From Desulfomicrobium sp. UBA5193 (GTDB lineage Bacteria; Desulfobacterota; Desulfovibrionia; Desulfovibrionales; Desulfomicrobiaceae), in NCBI GenBank assembly GCA_002412965.1, contig DHWB01000002.1, positions 200,242 to 264,241 of the forward strand: a stretch of 64,000 nucleotides of DNA, given 5' to 3'. Within the stretch, counting starts at the first letter, position 1. Each line of letters opens with the position of its first letter. Position numbers and translations under genes: made by a program. Below the pieces are notes generated by a model. The model saw nothing but the letters and a program-made list of their open reading frames with translations, made no database searches and had not been told where the DNA came from. Below, in pieces: positions 9,000 to 17,658 of the stretch.

Positions 9000-10934
9000 A
9001 TGCTAGTCCCGCAGATGTTAGGGATCAGCATCGTTCTGCCGTTTGTAGCGGCAGCGCTATGCCTGATCAATGTCCCAATCCTCAGGTCCATGCTGGTCGT
9101 CGGCACCGGCGCGATTGTCTCGCTGGCGTCGCTTTTTCTGGTGCAGTCCGGGACCTTTTCCCTGTCTCCCGAAACCTTTTTCGGTATCAATCCCGATGGA
9201 TTGATCGCAGTTCTTGATTTCGCGCTCCTGTTTGTGATCCTGGGCATCAGTTACCGGCTCAAGAACAAGCTGATCGCGGTTCTCACCCTGTTGCAGATCG
9301 TTCCCCTGGCCTTTCTCGAATTGTTCATGAACCCGGGTGAAAACATGGGTCCCGCCCTGTATGGCGACCAGTTTTCCATGATCATGTGCATGGTCATCTC
9401 GATCATCGGCTCTCTGATCTGCGTTTACGGACTGGCCTACATGAAGGAACACGAGCACCACTTGAAGCTCGCCAGTTCCCGTCAGGGCCGCTTTTTCTTT
9501 TTCATGGTACTCTTCCTTGGTGCCATGAACGGGTTGGTCTTTTCCAACAACTTGATGTGGCTGTATTTTTTCTGGGAAGTGACCACCTTTTGTTCGTTCA
9601 TGCTCATCAAGCACGACGACACGGAAATCGCGGTCAAGAACGCGACCCGCGCCTTGTGGATGAACATGCTCGGTGGCGTGGCCTTTGTTTTTGCCATGAT
9701 AATCTTCCGCTCCCAGGGCATGCCCCTTTCTTTGCAGGAAATCATCACCGCCGAATCCGCATCCAAGCTCATGCTCCTGCCCGTTGGGCTGCTGTGCTTC
9801 GCCGGATTCACCAAGGCAGCCCAGCTCCCTTTCCAGAGCTGGCTGTGCGGAGCCATGGTCGCTCCCACCCCGGTTTCGGCCCTGCTGCACTCCAGCACCA
9901 TGGTCAAGGCAGGCGTGTATCTTGTCATTCGGCTGGCTCCGGCTTTTGCCGGAACTCTCTTCAGCAATTATGTCGCTCTGTTCGGTGCATTCACCTTCCT
10001 TGGTGCTGCCGTGCTCGCACTGTCGCAGAGCAATGGCAAAAAAATTCTGGCCTATTCCACCATCAGCAACCTGGGCATGATCATCGCCTGCGCGGGCATC
10101 AACACCCCGGCGGCCATGGCTGCGGCCATTTTGCTCATAGTCTTCCACGCCATTTCCAAAGGCCTCATGTTCCTGTGCGTGGGAACCATCGAGCAGAAAA
10201 TAGGGAGCCGGGATATCGAGGACATGCGCGGACTGATTACCGTTATGCCCAAGACGGCTCTGTTGGCCGTGGTTGGCATAGTGACCATGTTCCTTCCCCC
10301 CTTCGGAGCCCTTCTGTCCAAGTGGATGGCTGTGGAAGCTTCGGCCCATCTGCCATTGGTGGTGCTCATGCTGGCTGTCGGCTCGGCCCTGACCATGGTC
10401 TTCTGGGGCCGCTGGCTCGGACTCCTGATGACCTCCGTTGTGCCGGACAAGGCCGTGCAGATCGAGGAGCAGTCTTCCTTGATTCGCATTCCGCTGGTTT
10501 TCCTCGCGGTTTCGGCCATCCTCATCAGTTTCGTGGCTCCGGGCCTGTACACCTCCATGGTCCTGCCGGTCCTGGAGCGGTTTTATTCCACGGATCTGTA
10601 CGTGGCGGCTCAGGGTATCATTTCCAATAATATTGGTATGTTCGCCTTGTATCCTATCTTTGTGGTCATGACTCTGGGCGTGATTTATGCCGCCCGGGCC
10701 TCTTCGGCCAAACGGCTCATCAAGCGCGGCTCCTATGTCACGCCGTATGTTTGCGGCTTGCAGGACGCTGGCGACTCCCGCCGGCTGGGATTCAAGGGGC
10801 CGCTTGGGATCTGGTCAGACTTCAAGACCTCGAACTATTACATGGAAAATCTGATTGGCGAAACACGGATTTCCGGCTGGATCAACCTCGTTGCCCTGGG
10901 AATCCTGGTCATCTTGCTGGCGGGGGTGTTCTAA
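9000..10934 (+). CDS. echA: Ech-type energy-converting hydrogenase, large antiporter-like membrane subunit EchA
   Basis: NuoL/MrpA-like proton- or sodium-translocating subunit of the membrane-bound ferredoxin:H+ hydrogenase. 644 residues, about 16 hydrophobic segments. The Proton_antipo_M core is clear: LMWLYFFWEVTTFCSFMLI, the lysine/histidine path KAAQLPFQSWLCGAMVAPTPVSALLHSSTMVKAGVYLV and YSTISNLGMI. The ATG at 9000 is used because AAGGAGGT ends 9 bp before it; an in-frame TTG at 8979 lies before the SD. First gene of a tight six-gene operon; echB starts on the base after the echA stop. The C-terminal region around residues 560-600 (CGLQDAGDSRR) is typical of EchA rather than NuoL. Confidence 0.93.
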   Translation: MLVPQMLGISIVLPFVAAALCLINVPILRSMLVVGTGAIVSLASLFLVQSGTFSLSPETFFGINPDGLIAVLDFALLFVILGISYRLKNKLIAVLTLLQIVPLAFLELFMNPGENMGPALYGDQFSMIMCMVISIIGSLICVYGLAYMKEHEHHLKLASSRQGRFFFFMVLFLGAMNGLVFSNNLMWLYFFWEVTTFCSFMLIKHDDTEIAVKNATRALWMNMLGGVAFVFAMIIFRSQGMPLSLQEIITAESASKLMLLPVGLLCFAGFTKAAQLPFQSWLCGAMVAPTPVSALLHSSTMVKAGVYLVIRLAPAFAGTLFSNYVALFGAFTFLGAAVLALSQSNGKKILAYSTISNLGMIIACAGINTPAAMAAAILLIVFHAISKGLMFLCVGTIEQKIGSRDIEDMRGLITVMPKTALLAVVGIVTMFLPPFGALLSKWMAVEASAHLPLVVLMLAVGSALTMVFWGRWLGLLMTSVVPDKAVQIEEQSSLIRIPLVFLAVSAILISFVAPGLYTSMVLPVLERFYSTDLYVAAQGIISNNIGMFALYPIFVVMTLGVIYAARASSAKRLIKRGSYVTPYVCGLQDAGDSRRLGFKGPLGIWSDFKTSNYYMENLIGETRISGWINLVALGILVILLAGVF

Positions 10935-11795
10935 ATGGAATTCAAAACAATTGCCTATGTAATCCTGGCTGTTCTTCTCAGTCCCATTGTCGGAGGTCTC
11001 CTGGCCGGCGTTGATCGCCGTCTGACCGCATGGTTCCAGGGCCGTTTTGGTCCGCCGATCCTGCAGCCCTTCTACGATGTCATCAAGCTGCTGGGCAAAG
11101 AGAAGCAGGTGGTCAATTACTGGCAGATTTTCTGCGTGCACATGTACCTGATCTCCTCCGTGCTGTGCATCGCGCTTTTTGCCATGCAGGCAGATCTCTT
11201 GATGATCTTCTTCGTCATGACCATCGGCGCGGTGTTCATGGTCGTGGGCGCCCTGGCGGTGCCTTCCCCCTATTCCCAGCTCGGCGCCCAGCGTGAACTC
11301 ATCCAGATGCTGACCTACGAGCCCCTTCTGGTCATCGTTTTCGTCGGCATCTATTTTGTGACCGGCAGCTTCAAGATCGACGCGATCCTGGCTTATGACC
11401 GTCCGATCTTTCTGCTTCTGCCCCTGCTGTACCTGGTCCTGACTTTTGCCCTGACCATCAAACTGCGCAAGTCGCCCTTTGATATCTCGGCCAGTCACCA
11501 TGCCCATCAGGAACTGGTTCGCGGCGTTCTGACCGAATACTCGGGCCCGTATCTGGCCATCCTGGAGATCGCGCACTGGATCGACATCGTGCTTATCCTG
11601 GCCATTTGCAGCCTGTTCTGGAGCTCCAGCTGGATCGGCATGCTGATTCTTCTGGTCGTGACCTACATGGCCGAAATAATCATCGACAACGTGACACCCA
11701 GAATGACGTGGAAATGGATGCTGACCTATGTCTGGGGAGTGGGCATCGGCCTCTCCTTCTTTAATATGGCACTTTTGTACGCCAAGTCCTTCTAA
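10935..11795 (+). CDS. echB: Ech hydrogenase membrane subunit EchB (NuoH-like)
   Basis: 286-residue NuoH/HycD-family membrane protein that docks the hydrophilic hydrogenase arm on the membrane and contributes to ion translocation. About eight hydrophobic segments. The conserved loop GRFGPPILQPFYDVIKLLGKE and the SPYSQLGAQRELIQMLTYEPLL segment are family hallmarks, as is KSPFDISASHHAHQELVRGVLTEYSGP. TAA of echA and ATG of echB are directly adjacent, indicating tight translational coupling. Confidence 0.95.
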   Translation: MEFKTIAYVILAVLLSPIVGGLLAGVDRRLTAWFQGRFGPPILQPFYDVIKLLGKEKQVVNYWQIFCVHMYLISSVLCIALFAMQADLLMIFFVMTIGAVFMVVGALAVPSPYSQLGAQRELIQMLTYEPLLVIVFVGIYFVTGSFKIDAILAYDRPIFLLLPLLYLVLTFALTIKLRKSPFDISASHHAHQELVRGVLTEYSGPYLAILEIAHWIDIVLILAICSLFWSSSWIGMLILLVVTYMAEIIIDNVTPRMTWKWMLTYVWGVGIGLSFFNMALLYAKSF

Positions 11796-11819
11796 GTACA
11801 ACACGAACGGAGTTCAGAT

Positions 11820-12344
11820 ATGGGCTTTTTTCAAGACCTGCTGCACAAAGCGAGAATGAAGTCCCCGTGGCTCATTCATTTTGATTGCGGAAGCTGCAAT
11901 GGATGCGACATCGAAATCCTCGCCTGTCTCACCCCTGTGTATGATGTCGAGCGATTTGGCGTCCTGAACATTGGTAACCCCAAGCATGCGGACGTGCTGG
12001 TTGTCTCCGGCACGGTCAATCCCAGAAACGCCAAGGCCCTGAAGAACATCTACGATCAGATGCCTGAGCCGAGGGCCGTCATCGCCATCGGCGCCTGCGG
12101 CACTTCGGGAGGCGTTTTCCGCGAATGCTATAACGTCCTGGGCGGCATCGACAAGGTCATTCCTGTCGATGTCTATGTTCCCGGCTGTCCTTCAAAGCCC
12201 GAGGCCATCATTGACGGCGTCGTGCTGGCCCTGGAGAAACTGAAAGAGCGCCAGCCGGAAAAGCAGACCGAGCCGTTGGTGGCCGACCTCAAGAAGGCCC
12301 GCGAGTTTTATGAAAACCGTCAAGATCGTCAGGTAACGGGGTAA
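11820..12344 (+). CDS. echC: Ech hydrogenase small subunit EchC (NuoB-like)
   Basis: 174 residues, hydrophilic NuoB/[NiFe] small-subunit homologue carrying the proximal [4Fe-4S] cluster. Ligand cysteines are seen in DCGSCNGCDIEIL, AIGACGTSGG and VPGCPSKPEA. It has no twin-arginine signal, as expected for cytoplasmic-facing Ech enzymes. The C-terminal 35 residues are charged and variable. Starts 24 bp after echB with GGAG upstream of the ATG. Confidence 0.95.
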   Translation: MGFFQDLLHKARMKSPWLIHFDCGSCNGCDIEILACLTPVYDVERFGVLNIGNPKHADVLVVSGTVNPRNAKALKNIYDQMPEPRAVIAIGACGTSGGVFRECYNVLGGIDKVIPVDVYVPGCPSKPEAIIDGVVLALEKLKERQPEKQTEPLVADLKKAREFYENRQDRQVTG

Positions 12345-12347
12345 GGT

Positions 12348-12728
12348 ATGGCATTTGAAACGAAAAATCTGTTAAAAAATCAAATCGTGGACGAAGTGCA
12401 GACCCTCAAGAACAAGGGCTATCGCTTCGTGACCATGACCTGCGTCGATCTGGGCGAGAGCCTCGATCTGCTCTATCATTTCGACCTTGAGTTGCGGATG
12501 GTGCACTTGCGCATCACGGTTCCCAAAGGAGACACGGTCCCGAGCATCTCCGGGATTTATTTCGCCGCGCTGATCATCGAGAACGAGACCAAGGACCATT
12601 TCGGAGTTCACTTTGAAGGGATGGCGCTCGACTTTGGCGGGAACCTCTACCTTGAGGAAGAGGTCAAGAAATACCCCTTCTGCAAGGTCACCGTGGGCAA
12701 GACCGAAACCGCCGGGGAGGAAGCATAG
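12348..12728 (+). CDS. echD: Ech hydrogenase subunit EchD (NuoC-like)
   Basis: 126 residues, small hydrophilic subunit positioned as EchD between echC and echE. Similarity to the NuoC 30-kDa family is weak but the ending (an acidic stretch before FGVHFEGMALDFGGNLYL) resembles the family's end. No metal-binding motif is visible. Function is structural in the peripheral arm. It starts 3 bp after the echC stop and ends 2 bp before echE. Confidence 0.88.
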   Translation: MAFETKNLLKNQIVDEVQTLKNKGYRFVTMTCVDLGESLDLLYHFDLELRMVHLRITVPKGDTVPSISGIYFAALIIENETKDHFGVHFEGMALDFGGNLYLEEEVKKYPFCKVTVGKTETAGEEA

Positions 12729-12730
12729 CC

Positions 12731-13804
12731 ATGGCGACAATAGTACCATTCGGGCCACAGCATCCGGTTTTGCCTGAGCCGCTGCACCTGAGGCTCGTTC
12801 TCGAGGACGAGATCGTCAAGGAAGCCCTGCCGACTCTGGGTTATGTGCATCGCGGCCTGGAAACCCTGGCTTCCATCCGCGACATGGATCAGATGGTCCA
12901 GATCGTGGAACGTGTCTGCGGCATCTGCAGCTGCATCCATGCCCACACCTACTGCATGTGCATCGAGGGCCTGATGGGCATCGAAGTGCCTCAGCGCGCC
13001 GACTTCCTGCGCATCATCTGGTCGGAGCTGCACCGCATGCACTCTCATCTGCTGTGGCTCGGCCTGCTGGCCGACGCCTTCGGCATGGAGAGCATGTTCA
13101 TGCACGTTTGGCGCATTCGCGAGCGGGTCATGGACGTGGCTGAAGCCACTGCCGGCAACCGCGTCATTATCTCCGTGAACAAGATCGGCGGCGTGCGCCG
13201 GGACATGAGCCCGGATCAGCTGCGCTGGATCGTTCAGGTCATCGACGAACTGGAAAAGGAATTGGACAAGATCAAGCCGGTGCTGACCAACGACTACGCG
13301 GTCAAGAAGCGTACCGTCGGCATCGGCGTGCTGACCTATCAGCAGGCCTATGATCTGGGCGCCGCCGGTCCGCAGCTGCGCGGCTCAGGCGTGGCCCAGG
13401 ACATGCGCATGCTCGGATACAGCGCCTACAAGCATATCGACTTTGCCCCCGTGGTGGAAAAGGACGGAGACAGCTGGGCCCGGACCATGGTCCGCTTCCG
13501 CGAACTGTATCAGTCCATCGACATCGTCCGGCAGCTTATCGCCAAGATCCCGGATGGCGAAATCGCCACCAAGGTCAAGGGCAAGCCCGTGGGCGAGATC
13601 GTCTGTCGCTCCGAGCAGCCTCGAGGCGAGCTCATGTATTATGTCAAGGCGACCGGGGACAAGTATCTGGACCGTGTCCGCATCCGCACCCCCACATTCG
13701 CCAACGTCCCGCCGCTGCTGGCCATGTTGCCGGGCTGCGAGATGGCGGATGTGCCGATCATTGCACTGTCCATCGATCCCTGTATCAGCTGTACAGAACG
13801 TTAA
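12731..13804 (+). CDS. echE: Ech hydrogenase [NiFe] large subunit EchE (NuoD-like)
   Basis: 357-residue catalytic subunit. Nickel-iron ligands are the N-terminal RVCGICSCIHAHTYC (two Cys) and the C-terminal DPCISCTER (two Cys). The protein ends exactly at the arginine of DPCxxCxxR, so the usual C-terminal extension removed by a maturation endopeptidase is missing. GPQHPVLPEP at the start is the NuoD/HycE-type signature. It reduces protons with ferredoxin electrons, or the reverse, at the cytoplasmic face. Nickel could come from the nik transporter 2.4 kb downstream. A GGAGG SD for echF follows its stop. Confidence 0.96.
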   Translation: MATIVPFGPQHPVLPEPLHLRLVLEDEIVKEALPTLGYVHRGLETLASIRDMDQMVQIVERVCGICSCIHAHTYCMCIEGLMGIEVPQRADFLRIIWSELHRMHSHLLWLGLLADAFGMESMFMHVWRIRERVMDVAEATAGNRVIISVNKIGGVRRDMSPDQLRWIVQVIDELEKELDKIKPVLTNDYAVKKRTVGIGVLTYQQAYDLGAAGPQLRGSGVAQDMRMLGYSAYKHIDFAPVVEKDGDSWARTMVRFRELYQSIDIVRQLIAKIPDGEIATKVKGKPVGEIVCRSEQPRGELMYYVKATGDKYLDRVRIRTPTFANVPPLLAMLPGCEMADVPIIALSIDPCISCTER

Positions 13805-13814
13805 GGAGGCTTCC

Positions 13815-14180
13815 ATGCTTGATATGACAGCAACGGTGATCAGGAACTTCCTGACCAAAACACACACGCGGCTCTATCCGTTTGAAGTCAGGGAAGTATT
13901 CGAGAACGTTCGCGGCAACCTGGACATCAGGATCGAAGAGTGCATCATGTGCGGCATGTGCGAGAAGAAGTGCCCTTCACAGTGCATTACTTTGAACAAG
14001 GATGCCAAGACCTGGGAGGTTGATCCGTATTCCTGCGTGTATTGCGGCATTTGCGTGGATAACTGTCCCGTGAACTGTCTGTTCATGCCCAAGGAATACC
14101 GCAAGCCGGCCAAGGTGAAAGAGAACAATCAGCACCTGCAGCTGAAAGGCCCGGAAAAGAAGAAGAAAGCCAAGGAATAA
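13815..14180 (+). CDS. echF: Ech hydrogenase ferredoxin-like subunit EchF
   Basis: 121 residues with two [4Fe-4S] motifs, CIMCGMCEKKCPSQC and CVYCGICVDNCPVNC, that pass electrons between soluble ferredoxin and EchC. AAGGAGG at 13803-13809 is 5 bp before the ATG at 13815, which fixes the start although the frame is open far upstream inside echE. The C-terminal tail is lysine-rich (PEKKKKAKE). Last gene of the ech operon; a strong terminator follows. Confidence 0.95.
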   Translation: MLDMTATVIRNFLTKTHTRLYPFEVREVFENVRGNLDIRIEECIMCGMCEKKCPSQCITLNKDAKTWEVDPYSCVYCGICVDNCPVNCLFMPKEYRKPAKVKENNQHLQLKGPEKKKKAKE

Positions 14181-14202
14181 TCCTCGGCGGTTACGTAAAT
14201 TA

Positions 14203-14233
14203 GGGCCGCTTCCATACGGGAGCGGCCTTTTTT
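14203..14233 (+). terminator. intrinsic terminator of the ech operon
   Basis: Stem GGCCGCT / AGCGGCC with a 10-nt loop and six Ts, 24 bp after the echF stop. The T-run touches the stop codon of the convergent gene, so the two transcription units end against each other. Confidence 0.92.
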
Positions 14234-15047
14234 ATGGCAGAAAGGCTTTGGCGATGAGGTAGAGATCTTTGAATGGGACGCCGGATTTGATGGCGGACAT
14301 CATCTGCATGGACACGTCCAGCTTCATCTCCGTCGCCTCCAGAATCTCCTTCTTGACCAGATTGAGCCTGAATTTGACAAAGTCGTAGTCGAATCCGTCG
14401 CAGATGAGCGTCAGACCGTCCTTGAAATACTGGGAGGAAATGTACTCCTGATATTCCAGTAGGGAATCCGCGCCGCTTCTTCTGGCCAGCATGCAGTAAA
14501 AAATGAGGTTTATGATCAGGGCCTCGATCTTGAGCTTGTGGTCGATGTTCAGGAACTTGGTCTTGTTCAGTTCGGCGTTGTCGAGGTTCTTGAGCATGAC
14601 CTGGGCGACCTCGAAAACCTGCTTTTCGAAGATGGGCGCGATGTGGAATTTGGACAAAAAGCGGATCATCACTTTTTGCGGATTTTCCTTGGAGACAATG
14701 CCGAGGAGGCCGATGGCCATAAGCACGTATTTGCGGTGCAGTTCGGACAGAATGTTCTTTTTGCGGACCAGGGCCAGCTCCTCGCAGCGCTGGGGAGGAA
14801 AGGACGAGGCCGCCAGTTCGAGCAGGAAACGGACATGGGGTTCGCGGGTATGCTTTGCTTCTTCAAGCAAAAATTCGTCGCCCATGTTTTTGGAGTCCAT
14901 GGTTTTTTTCACGGACAGCCAAAATGCGGCCACTCCCTCAAGCGGCATCTCCATGAGGTCGAATTCCTGAGGCGCGGTCAGCGACCGGGCGCTTGCGCCG
15001 AGCAGCAGCTGCGCGACCTGGTCGTTGATGTTCCTTTCGTCGTTCAT
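14232..15047 (-). CDS. conserved-looking protein of unknown function next to CheX
   Basis: 271 residues, soluble, predicted mostly helical, rich in Leu, Lys and Glu, no signal peptide, no TM segment and no motif I recognise. It starts 4 bp after the cheX stop, so both are one transcription unit (cheX first). The middle (about 100-190) has a regular helix pattern (KFLNIDHKLKIEALIINLIF). Placement with CheX and near an Hpt protein suggests a role in chemotaxis or a phosphorelay, but this is inference only. No function assigned. Confidence 0.75.
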   Translation of the reverse strand: MNDERNINDQVAQLLLGASARSLTAPQEFDLMEMPLEGVAAFWLSVKKTMDSKNMGDEFLLEEAKHTREPHVRFLLELAASSFPPQRCEELALVRKKNILSELHRKYVLMAIGLLGIVSKENPQKVMIRFLSKFHIAPIFEKQVFEVAQVMLKNLDNAELNKTKFLNIDHKLKIEALIINLIFYCMLARRSGADSLLEYQEYISSQYFKDGLTLICDGFDYDFVKFRLNLVKKEILEATEMKLDVSMQMMSAIKSGVPFKDLYLIAKAFLP

Positions 15048-15051
15048 GTTC

Positions 15052-15510
15052 CTAGTCGAAACAGAATTCCAGGGTGAAGGTCCCGGCCTCGCAGGTGAAG
15101 GGAATGGCGATGGCCAGGGCTGAGGTCATGTGTGCGATGGTGTGGTTGTCGCCCATGATGACCGATGGGGTGGACCCTTGCAGTTTGAGTCCCATGTCCA
15201 CCAGCCCGACCCTCGCCTGGCCGGAGATCATGTTCGTGATTTCACCCATGGCGTCCTGCACATCCTGCATGATGTCCTCGATGGCGTCTCCGAGCATCTG
15301 CTTGACGATGTGGATGGCTGTCTTGCGGTCAAAGGAGATCGAAAAGGTGCCCTGCTTGTCCCCGGTGATGCCGATCACGGCTGAGACATCGCCCCGGGCC
15401 ATCTTGTCCTTCTTGATATATGGCGTTCCGGCCACGACCTCCAGGGCCGCCATGGCCGAGAGCACGTCTTTGGTGGCTTTGATGAATGGTTTGGCCAATG
15501 CTGGGTCCAT
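15052..15510 (-). CDS. cheX: CheX-like chemotaxis phosphatase
   Basis: 152 residues of the CheC/CheX/FliY phosphatase fold. The catalytic ExxN motif appears as EITNMISGQAR (about residues 91-101), which in CheX dephosphorylates CheY-P. Single-domain length matches CheX. AGGAGA lies before the ATG at 15510. Only the unknown gene at 14232-15047 shares its transcript; cheA, cheY and receptors are not in the window. It might act on a dedicated response regulator elsewhere. Confidence 0.88.
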   Translation of the reverse strand: MDPALAKPFIKATKDVLSAMAALEVVAGTPYIKKDKMARGDVSAVIGITGDKQGTFSISFDRKTAIHIVKQMLGDAIEDIMQDVQDAMGEITNMISGQARVGLVDMGLKLQGSTPSVIMGDNHTIAHMTSALAIAIPFTCEAGTFTLEFCFD

Positions 15511-15721
15511 GAGATTCTCCTTGAATGGTGCGCGAATGGAAAAATTTCACACCGTGGAATTTCATAAAGAAAATTAGTGTCCGGGGTCAACTCCCAGTCT
15601 GAAGCAAGGCCTGTTTTCTTTTGCGCGAGATGCTTGCCAGCTGAGTCCGGGTTATCTACATCAAATCAGCTATTACGTACCCGTTTGCCATGAACGCATC
15701 TCTTCCGGAAAAGGACGCCGC

Positions 15722-16045
15722 GTGGATAAAAGCATTGAACACCGAGTCAAGGAACATTTGAGCCGAAGTTGCGGTTTTGGCGTTGAGGACGTCGAGGAAC
15801 TCTACGGGCTTGGCTGCAGGACGGTGCTGGCCACGCGCAACCGGTTGGGCGGCGCATTCTTGCTCTCGGACATGCGTGAGCTGGAGGAAGCAAGCCACAT
15901 GCTCAAGGGCGCCCTCTTCAACATGGGGCTGAACGAACTTGGGGAGATGGCCAGGCAGATGGAGCAGGCAAGCAAGGCAGGGCGGATCGAAGAGGCGCGG
16001 GCCGTGTTTCAGGAGCTTGATCCTGTGCTGGATAGCTTCGAATAG
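15722..16045 (+). CDS. single-domain Hpt (histidine phosphotransfer) protein
   Basis: 107 residues, all-helical. The phosphoacceptor is likely H59 in EEASHMLKGALFNMGLNELGEMARQME, matching the HxLKGxxxxxG motif of Hpt domains. Starts with GTG at 15722, with AAGGA 6 bp upstream. Divergent from cheX with a 211-bp intergenic region that probably holds both promoters. No histidine kinase or receiver is adjacent, so it is a free-standing relay protein; partner unknown. Confidence 0.82.
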   Translation: MDKSIEHRVKEHLSRSCGFGVEDVEELYGLGCRTVLATRNRLGGAFLLSDMRELEEASHMLKGALFNMGLNELGEMARQMEQASKAGRIEEARAVFQELDPVLDSFE

Positions 16046-16169
16046 AAGGCCTGGAGCCCCGGGTTCGCGTCTTTTGCCTGACAGAATGTTTCAGCACCAA
16101 CGCTTCAGGATATCTCCCGGTGAATTCCGGCCACGAAGAAATCCCTTCCGTGATCGCACATGTGAAAAC

Positions 16170-16898
16170 TCAGTCGTGGTGATGGTGCGGCTCGTTCCCG
16201 AGAGGATGAGCATGCACGTGACGATGCGGCAGGTGCGGAATGTCGCTCACGAGATGGCCGTCCTTGACGGTCATGAACTGCGTCGTGGTCTGGGCCAGAA
16301 AATCCCAGTCGTGGGAGATGATGATCCTGGCCGTGGGCAGCGCGTGCAGAATCTCGATGATGCGCTCCCTGGTCTGCGGGTCCAGGCCGTTGGTGGGTTC
16401 ATCCAGCAGCAGAACCTGGGGCCGCATGGACAGTATCGTGGCCAGGGACACCAGCTTCTTCTCGCCGCCGGACAGGCGGTGGGTCAGGCGGCCCTCGAAT
16501 CCGGTCAGGCCGAGCTCTTGCAGGGTTAGCATGGCCCGCTCCCTGGCCTCGTCCACGGACAATCCCAGATTCAGCGGCCCGAAAGCCACGTCATCGAGCA
16601 CCGTGGGGTTGAAGAGCTGATCTTCGGCGTTCTGCAGCACAAGGCCCACTTCGCGGCGCAAGGTGCGAAATTCCTTTTCCCCGCTCACGGGCTGTCCATG
16701 AAAAAGCACCCGTCCCTTCTGCGGGACCGCCAGTCCGGTGATGACATGAAAGAGGGTGGTCTTGCCGCTGCCGTTGGTGCCGTAAAGTCCGATCTTTTGT
16801 CCGGGGGCAAAGGCGAAGCTCACCTCGTGCAGGACTCCCCGGCCCGAGGGGTAGGCGAAGGACACGTTCTCAAGAGCGAAGAGTGGGGTTTCAGACAC
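16170..16898 (-). CDS. nikO: nickel/cobalt ECF transporter ATPase (NikO/CbiO)
   Basis: 242-residue ABC ATPase energising metal uptake. Walker A GTNGSGKT, signature LSGGEKK, Walker B VLLLDEPTNGLD and the H-loop ISHDWD are intact. The C-terminus is strikingly histidine-rich (HLPHRHVHAHP then HHHH), fitting a metal-handling role. Start: GTG at 16898 with GGAG upstream; it overlaps the end of nikQ by 8 bp. An in-frame TTG at 16931 lies deeper inside nikQ and is less likely. Last gene of the nik operon. Confidence 0.92.
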   Translation of the reverse strand: MSETPLFALENVSFAYPSGRGVLHEVSFAFAPGQKIGLYGTNGSGKTTLFHVITGLAVPQKGRVLFHGQPVSGEKEFRTLRREVGLVLQNAEDQLFNPTVLDDVAFGPLNLGLSVDEARERAMLTLQELGLTGFEGRLTHRLSGGEKKLVSLATILSMRPQVLLLDEPTNGLDPQTRERIIEILHALPTARIIISHDWDFLAQTTTQFMTVKDGHLVSDIPHLPHRHVHAHPLGNEPHHHHD

Positions 16899-17658
16899 GA
16901 AGCATCTCCGGGAATAGATCCATGAGCACAAGGCACGCCGTTGCCGTCATCCACACAAGTGTAAAGAGCAGGTCTCTGCGTCCGGCCTGAAAGCGGACCA
17001 CGGAGGCGAACCTTCCCTGAAATCCTCGCAGGATCATGGCCTGATAGACGCGGCTTGAACGGTCGAAGCTGTTGACCAGAACCATGGCCAGAAGATGCCC
17101 GATGGTCCGGTAGGTGTGCATGCCGGTGCGGGGCGCGAATCCGCGCAGCCGTGCCGCCTTGACCAGACGCTGCCATTCGTCGGCGATGACGTGCAGGTAG
17201 CGGTAGGTGAAAAGGAAGAGAAATACCAGCTTGGACGGCACGCCGAGCCGGTCCAGAGCGTGTCCCATGGTCGGGGAATCCATGGTCGTGACCAGGGCCA
17301 GGAAGGCCAGCAGGATGGCGTTGGACTTGAGGGTCACGAGCCAGACCAGCTCGACCCCCGCACGGCTGACGGTCAGCGGGCCGAGGGATGCGAGCGGCTC
17401 GCCGGGCGTGGTGATGGGCACAGTCAGCCACAGAAAGAGGACAAAGACGTTGACCAGGGCCACACGTTTGCAGAGCAGGCCCGCAGGTGGGGCGCTCACG
17501 GCCAGCACCGCCCCGGCCAGGGCCAGGGCCGCGCCGGCCGCGAAGGGCTCCTTGATCAGGGCGACGCACACGGAAAAGAGGGCCGCCATGGCCAGGCGCA
17601 CCCTGGGGTCGAGCCGGTGGACCTGGGAGTTGCCGTGGGCAAAGGGTTCGTCAAACAC
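16891..17658 (-). CDS. nikQ: nickel/cobalt ECF transporter T-component (NikQ/CbiQ)
   Basis: 255-residue membrane protein with about five or six hydrophobic segments. The coupling helix motif near RLVKAARLRGFAPR and the second SFDRSSRVYQAMILRGFQGRF (both A/S-R-G type) contact the ATPase. Overlaps nikL by 8 bp at its start and nikO at its end, so the genes are translationally coupled. Confidence 0.92.
   Translation of the reverse strand: MFDEPFAHGNSQVHRLDPRVRLAMAALFSVCVALIKEPFAAGAALALAGAVLAVSAPPAGLLCKRVALVNVFVLFLWLTVPITTPGEPLASLGPLTVSRAGVELVWLVTLKSNAILLAFLALVTTMDSPTMGHALDRLGVPSKLVFLFLFTYRYLHVIADEWQRLVKAARLRGFAPRTGMHTYRTIGHLLAMVLVNSFDRSSRVYQAMILRGFQGRFASVVRFQAGRRDLLFTLVWMTATACLVLMDLFPEMLRV

Noticed and set aside
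9057..10349. 430-codon minus frame opposite echA
   Set aside because: His/Gly/Gln-rich antisense of a membrane-protein gene; no start signal or domain.
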